Source: Pseudeuparius sepicola (Eukaryota > Arthropoda > Insecta > Coleoptera > Anthribidae). From it: a stretch of DNA of 64,000 nt. Both the position numbers and the translations under genes were made by a program. Of this stretch, positions 59,077-64,000 are shown in pieces (position 1 is the stretch's first letter; each line of letters opens with the position of its first letter). Where the stretch lies: NCBI GenBank assembly GCA_963920635.1, contig OY987299.1, positions 118,359,373 to 118,423,372 on the forward strand. Reading direction: 5' to 3'. The notes beneath the pieces were generated by a model. That model made no database searches and was not told the DNA's origin. It worked only from the letters and a program-made list of their open reading frames with translations.

Positions 59077-62000
59077 ATGGCTAACAAAATTAAACAGGCT
59101 AAGGCTTTGCGCCAAATATGTCAAAACGAAATGTCGCAAATGAAAGAAGTTGGAGAGCATGCTCTACAAGATCGTACGCCTGAATTAAAATTACAATTTA
59201 AAATGTTGTTTACAAAATTCGAAGCAGTTCAAGAAAGTTTTAAAGGTAATCATCAAAATGTAATCGCTCTTTCATGTATACTAGATGACTATGATCCAAA
59301 TCCAGAGGAGGCGGTCAGAAAAGGATTTGATGAATTAGCGTCACTTGTTTATGTAATTCACGAAACATTATTTGAAAGTTCGGTTCTAAAGGTCGAGGTC
59401 AAACAGTCTGTTGCCAAGCCGAATGTCAAATTACCCAAAATTGAAATACCGAAATTTTCTGGAGAGATAAAAGCGTTTCGCCCTTTTTTTGACATGTTCA
59501 AGACGCTAGTCCACGAAAACACTTCACTTGCAGAAATTGAAAAATTCAATTATCTTGTTTCCTTTCTCGAAGGCCCCCCTTTAAAATTGATTCAGTGCAC
59601 CCCATTGGTTGCGGAAAATTACCAGACTGCATTTAATTCGCTAACTACGAGGTACGACAAGCCCCGTTTAATTGCCTTTGCGCATCTTCAAGCAATCGAC
59701 AACGCACCAATTTTGACAGATTCCAAAAATGTAACCTCAGTGCGTACGCTCATAAACGTTTTTAACGAAAATATCGCTGCACTCACTAATATGGGATTCC
59801 ATACGGACGATTGGGATTTCCTACTTTTTTATATCTTTTGTAAACATTTAGATGATGAATTACTCACTAAATTTGAAACTGAGTGTCAATCCAGAATTCC
59901 TGCATTTGAAGAACTTAAGAAGTTTGTTACCAATCACTGTAACGCCTTGGAGACAGTCGAATTGTCGTCAAATAATCAAAAAAATGTTTCTGTCAAAATT
60001 TTCAATAAAAATAAAAATACGTCCAATTCACGTCCTCGTGCTACGACATCCTTCTTGAGTAATACGCACAGCGTTTGTTGTTTATTCTGTAAATCTAACG
60101 ATCACCAAATCTACAGATGCGCTAACTTTCAAAATTTGTCTCCATACGAGCGCATGGAAAGGGCAATTTCCAGTAATTGGTGTACAAATTGCTTGAGTAA
60201 TATCCACGCCAGTAGAAATTGCAACTCGCAATCGTCATGTCGCATATGCAGGAGTAAGCATCATACGCTATTACATAATTCGCGCCCTTCTACAAACTTC
60301 GCTTTCCGTCCTAACCACAGCAACTCGCGCTCGTCGAGTCCCCGCCAGTTCGACGCCACTGGTAGTGGTACCGCGCGCTCCTCGATCGGACGTCAGCCCG
60401 TCGCTGACGCGGGCTCTTCAAATTCAAAATCGTCGCAACCGAACCAGTCCGACGCCACCGCGCGCCCGGCAGCGGCCGCCGGCCCAGCCAACGCCGGACC
60501 AAAAAACGCATATTATACACCGAATTTTAGTACGCCTCAAGGAACGACAACAAGCAACAATTTTTGCGGCCTTACTTCGTCTCTTTCTAGTGTTTTATTG
60601 GCAACCGCTCGCGTGCAAATACAAGACTCTCGCGGAACGTATCACACCGCTCGTGCGCTGATAGATTGTGGTTCGCAAACGAATTATATATCCAAAAAAT
60701 GTTTCCGAAAATTAGGTTTACCGCGATTTGACTTAGCCTTAAGTATTGAGGGGCTTTGTAATAGGAGAGAAACCACACAAGGCGGCATAACTTGTCAAAT
60801 AAGGCCGATAGAAACTACTGGCCCGACATTCACGCTAGATACTTTTATTCTGCCGAAACTTTGCCCAGAAATGCCATCGCATGTCATTCCAAATAAAAAC
60901 TTATCGCATATCTCGAATATTAAATTGTCCGATCCCGATTATTATCACCCTGGTTCCGTAGATATCATAATCGGTGCAGAATTTTTCCCGTATATCCTCA
61001 GAGATGGCCGCATTTTCGGAAAACCAGACGAACCAGTCGCACTCGAAACGATTTTTGGTTGGATTCTTATGGGAAAATGTTCGCTCAAAAATAATACCTC
61101 ATTCAACGCGTTAGCTGTCACTTCATCCTCAACTGTTTCACTGCTGTCTACGCATGCGCACGCCGATAATGATTTGTTTACTTTAGACAAAACTTTAAGG
61201 TCTTTTTGGGAGATAGAAGAAATACCAATTCGCAAAATACTTTCACCCGACGAGGAGAAATGCGAACGGATATTTCGTGAAACGCATTCACGAGACCCTA
61301 CCGGAAGATACTGTGTTGAGTTACCTTTCAAGGATCACGAGCCGATTTTTGACTCGGAAAATTCGTACGCTATCGCCGTTCGCAGATTTTATTCGCTAGA
61401 GAAACGTCTTCAAGCAAATGCACAATTATATAACGCCTATTCAAATGTTATTCGTGAATATCTAGACTCAGATTTTCTCGAACCTGTCCCGCAAAATTTG
61501 GAAAATAGTAATTGTTTTTATATCCCGCACCACTGTGTGGTCAAACCAGAAAAAATACGCATTGTTTATGACGCTTCGGTCAAAACCAACTCCGGCACCT
61601 CACTGAATGACGCACTCTTGATCGGTGAAAAACTACAACGTGATATAGTCTCTATTTTGTTGAATTTTCGTTTGTTTACTGTTGCATTTACCGCAGATAT
61701 TAAAAATATGTTTACGCAAATTAAGGTCGCTGAAAAACATTTGGATTTTTTACGAATAATTTGGAGGTTTTCTACAGCTGAACCTGTACAAAAATTCAGA
61801 CTAAAACGCGTCACCTTTGGTCTTTCATGTTCACCTTTTCTTGCCAATAGGACCCTAGTGCAACTTTCCGCAGATGAACAAGAACACTTTTCGCTCGCCG
61901 CGCAACTTCTCAAGAACTCCGTGTACGTTGATGACGTAGTCACCAGTTGTGACTCTCTCGAATCTGCTAAAATATTGCGCGATCAATTAATCAGTATTTT

Positions 62001-64000
62001 ATCGCGTGGCGGATTTGAACTTAGAAAATGGTCAAGTAACCAAACAGAGTTACTCGCAGAATTACCGCAAGATCATTTACTATCAAACTCGGTGACTTTT
62101 GACGCAGAAGCACAGGTTTCAAAAATTTTAGGACTTCAGTGGTGTCCAAGATCAGACGTTTTTCATTTCAAGGTTACTTCTACTCCGCGTCCCTGTACAA
62201 AACGCAACGTTCTATCCGATATCGCGCGAGTTTATGATCCTTTAGGATTTCTGTCCCCTGTGACTTTACTCACGAAAATGCTTATGCAAACGCTGTGGAG
62301 TACCGGTCTGGATTGGGATGATGTGGCGCCCCCGAATATTGCCGAATATTGGGAACAACTCAAAACTGAAATGTCCCTATTGTCATCTCTAAAAATTCCC
62401 CGGTGTGTGCTTCCCTCGATACATTCGCAAATTGAAGTCCACGGGTTTTGCGACGCTTCACAAAAAGGGTATGCGTCTGTCGCGTATTTTAGAGTCGTAA
62501 CAGGTCAAAGAGTTCGTACATTTTTCATTATGTCAAAAAATAAAATCGCGCCTCTAAAACAGGTTACCATTCCGCGTATGGAGTTAACTGCAGCTGTCCT
62601 CTTGGCTGACTTGTTATCGTTCATTTCAAAAACATTTTCCTATAAAATTAAAATTTCCACAATTTTCGCGTATTCAGATTCGTCCATAGCGTTGACGTGG
62701 ATAAGATCACCGCCGCACAAGTGGAAAACTTTTGTCAGCAATCGAGTGGCAAGAATCCAAGAAAAGATACCCCCCAGTCAATGGTGCCATATCGATACCT
62801 CAAATAATATAAGCGACTGCGCTTCGCGCGGGTTACTACCCTCCGCACTTCTAGAAGACGCCTCATGGTGGGCAGGCCCCCGATGGCTCCTAGATCCGCC
62901 AGAATTGTGGCCTGTTAATGTAAAATTCAAACCCGCTTCTTCTCAAGAAATATTTTCCGAAGAAAGAAAATTTACCTTTTCCGCATTTACGCAAGAAAAC
63001 GTCATAGATTGTCTTATAAATAATTTTTCTTCGTTCGCTAAAATTCAACGGATTTTGTCATATGTCTTACGTTTTGTTCACAATGTAAGAAACGCGAAAC
63101 AACGCAAAACAAATCACTTTGCCATGTTTGAACTACATCAGGCTACGCTGGCTCTGATCAAACATGTGCAAGATACTCATTTTTCCGATGACATCGAAAA
63201 TATGCAAAATAAAAAACCGCCATCTAAATTTCTAAGAAAGTTAAGTGTTTTTCTTGATGACCAACAAATTTTACGCGTTGGAGGACGCATCCAGAATTCA
63301 AATGAACTATCTTATGATCAAAAACATCCCGCTATACTTCCAAGAACTTCACGATTAACTTCTTTAATCATAGAACATTTTCATAAATGTTTTTTGCATC
63401 CAGGCATTCAGACCTTACACTTCCTGCTTGTACAACATTTCTGGATACTTTCCCCAAGGCGCGCTATCCGAAACGTGGTATCGAAATGTCTAGCTTGTTG
63501 GCGCCAAAACCCGAAAAATTATCAACCGCCAATGGGCTCACTTCCCAAATTGAGAATTTCACAAATCAAAAAAGCCTTTTCGTGCGTAGGAGTTGATTAT
63601 GCCGGTCCGTTTCTTACTACGCTAGGTAAGATTCGCGGCGCGAAAACATTCAAATCCTATGTGTGTGTATTTGTGTGCTTTGCCACCAAGGCCATTCATC
63701 TGGAACTTACATCGAGTCTCTCCAGTGAAATATTTTTGTGTGCCTTTCGCCGATTCCTATCCCGGCGAGGTAGGTGTTCGAAATTATACTCAGACTGTGG
63801 TACCAACTTTATTGGCGCGCGTAAACAAATTTTAGCTCTATTTCAAAACGCAGCGGAATCCGAACAAATAGAGTGGCATCTTAATCCTCCTTCTGCCCCA
63901 CATTTTTCGGGTCTGGTAGAGGCGAGTGTTAAATCATTTAAAACGCACTTAAGTCGAGTCATTGGATCGCAAATCCTAACGTTTGAGGAGCTCTATACGG
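59077..64000 (+). CDS. BEL/Pao retrotransposon gag-pol polyprotein, runs off window
   Basis: One uninterrupted frame of 1641 codons from the first ATG to the window edge, in reading order: Gag with an N-terminal helical region; two CX2CX4HX4C zinc knuckles (residues 335-348 and 369-382) and a third CX2CX4HX3H (388-400); a low-complexity Ser/Pro/Ala linker; aspartic protease with D530 in LIDCGSQ; reverse transcriptase with FTADIKNMF (D874) and the YVDD box (D952, D953); RNase H with D1126, E1169 and D1201; integrase with an H2C2 finger (H1436, H1441, C1471, C1474) and catalytic D1507, D1573 and E1615. Order and motifs are diagnostic of BEL/Pao. No stop or frameshift was found by hand reading, so the copy is recent. 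It lies antisense to perlecan. The integrase C-terminus, any downstream frame and the 3' LTR are outside the window. Confidence 0.96.
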   Translation, partial: MANKIKQAKALRQICQNEMSQMKEVGEHALQDRTPELKLQFKMLFTKFEAVQESFKGNHQNVIALSCILDDYDPNPEEAVRKGFDELASLVYVIHETLFESSVLKVEVKQSVAKPNVKLPKIEIPKFSGEIKAFRPFFDMFKTLVHENTSLAEIEKFNYLVSFLEGPPLKLIQCTPLVAENYQTAFNSLTTRYDKPRLIAFAHLQAIDNAPILTDSKNVTSVRTLINVFNENIAALTNMGFHTDDWDFLLFYIFCKHLDDELLTKFETECQSRIPAFEELKKFVTNHCNALETVELSSNNQKNVSVKIFNKNKNTSNSRPRATTSFLSNTHSVCCLFCKSNDHQIYRCANFQNLSPYERMERAISSNWCTNCLSNIHASRNCNSQSSCRICRSKHHTLLHNSRPSTNFAFRPNHSNSRSSSPRQFDATGSGTARSSIGRQPVADAGSSNSKSSQPNQSDATARPAAAAGPANAGPKNAYYTPNFSTPQGTTTSNNFCGLTSSLSSVLLATARVQIQDSRGTYHTARALIDCGSQTNYISKKCFRKLGLPRFDLALSIEGLCNRRETTQGGITCQIRPIETTGPTFTLDTFILPKLCPEMPSHVIPNKNLSHISNIKLSDPDYYHPGSVDIIIGAEFFPYILRDGRIFGKPDEPVALETIFGWILMGKCSLKNNTSFNALAVTSSSTVSLLSTHAHADNDLFTLDKTLRSFWEIEEIPIRKILSPDEEKCERIFRETHSRDPTGRYCVELPFKDHEPIFDSENSYAIAVRRFYSLEKRLQANAQLYNAYSNVIREYLDSDFLEPVPQNLENSNCFYIPHHCVVKPEKIRIVYDASVKTNSGTSLNDALLIGEKLQRDIVSILLNFRLFTVAFTADIKNMFTQIKVAEKHLDFLRIIWRFSTAEPVQKFRLKRVTFGLSCSPFLANRTLVQLSADEQEHFSLAAQLLKNSVYVDDVVTSCDSLESAKILRDQLISILSRGGFELRKWSSNQTELLAELPQDHLLSNSVTFDAEAQVSKILGLQWCPRSDVFHFKVTSTPRPCTKRNVLSDIARVYDPLGFLSPVTLLTKMLMQTLWSTGLDWDDVAPPNIAEYWEQLKTEMSLLSSLKIPRCVLPSIHSQIEVHGFCDASQKGYASVAYFRVVTGQRVRTFFIMSKNKIAPLKQVTIPRMELTAAVLLADLLSFISKTFSYKIKISTIFAYSDSSIALTWIRSPPHKWKTFVSNRVARIQEKIPPSQWCHIDTSNNISDCASRGLLPSALLEDASWWAGPRWLLDPPELWPVNVKFKPASSQEIFSEERKFTFSAFTQENVIDCLINNFSSFAKIQRILSYVLRFVHNVRNAKQRKTNHFAMFELHQATLALIKHVQDTHFSDDIENMQNKKPPSKFLRKLSVFLDDQQILRVGGRIQNSNELSYDQKHPAILPRTSRLTSLIIEHFHKCFLHPGIQTLHFLLVQHFWILSPRRAIRNVVSKCLACWRQNPKNYQPPMGSLPKLRISQIKKAFSCVGVDYAGPFLTTLGKIRGAKTFKSYVCVFVCFATKAIHLELTSSLSSEIFLCAFRRFLSRRGRCSKLYSDCGTNFIGARKQILALFQNAAESEQIEWHLNPPSAPHFSGLVEASVKSFKTHLSRVIGSQILTFEELYT

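Overview
This is AT-rich animal nuclear DNA, most likely from an insect. The evidence is a spliced, multi-domain extracellular-matrix gene, spliceosomal introns (GTAAG...AG) and a dense arthropod-type transposon load: Tc1/mariner, hAT, THAP/P-like, a TTAA-inserting MITE, LINEs and BEL/Pao. Short TAGGTA/TACCTA motifs are scattered throughout. I cannot fix the order or species from the sequence alone. No bacterial-style operons, rRNA genes, convincing tRNA genes or CRISPR arrays were seen.

Layout. 1-2787: unassigned AT-rich DNA. 2788-4367: a hAT-type element (8-bp target duplication) holding two nested TA-flanked MITEs. 7546-8692 and 29950-31088: two nearly identical internally deleted hAT copies, each with perfect 8-bp duplications, a TATA box and heat-shock-element-like repeats. 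9404-10746 and 11451-12948: two different elements with decayed THAP domains, one with a 9-bp and one with a 7-bp duplication. 13306-14174: a large fold-back element. 15519-20935: a 5.4-kb unit bounded by 79-bp perfect inverted repeats and TA; it contains an intact DD34E Tc1 transposase on the minus strand and several further repeats. 21-27 kb: mostly unassigned, ending in a LINE 3' fragment. 27297-28390: a mariner-like element with long arms and a broken transposase core. 31627-31884: a nested palindrome array built from an 11-bp box. 33.4-34.6 kb: LINE relics separated by tandem repeats. 36-48.4 kb: more MITEs and fold-backs, a pair of long dispersed direct repeats, a long perfect-stem hairpin and a CpG-rich patch.

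52.3-57 kb, minus strand: the 3' end of the only confident host gene, a perlecan (trol-like) core protein. Four exons encode the end of LG1, EGF-EGF, LG2, EGF-EGF and LG3, and a candidate terminal exon lies at 52372-52561. The exons upstream of 56930 are not found in the window, so the next intron is at least 7 kb long.

58.4-64 kb, plus strand: a BEL/Pao LTR retrotransposon inserted antisense in or beside that intron. Its gag-pol frame is open from 59077 to the window edge (1641 codons, no stop) and includes three zinc knuckles, protease, reverse transcriptase, RNase H and most of the integrase. The 3' end and 3' LTR lie outside the window.

The window is therefore one host gene end embedded in several generations of nested transposons. 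The most unusual points are the heat-shock-like promoter carried by the hAT pair, the CTTTTCCGCAC palindrome array, the 5.4-kb Tc1 unit with perfect ends, and the open BEL/Pao frame in the perlecan locus.
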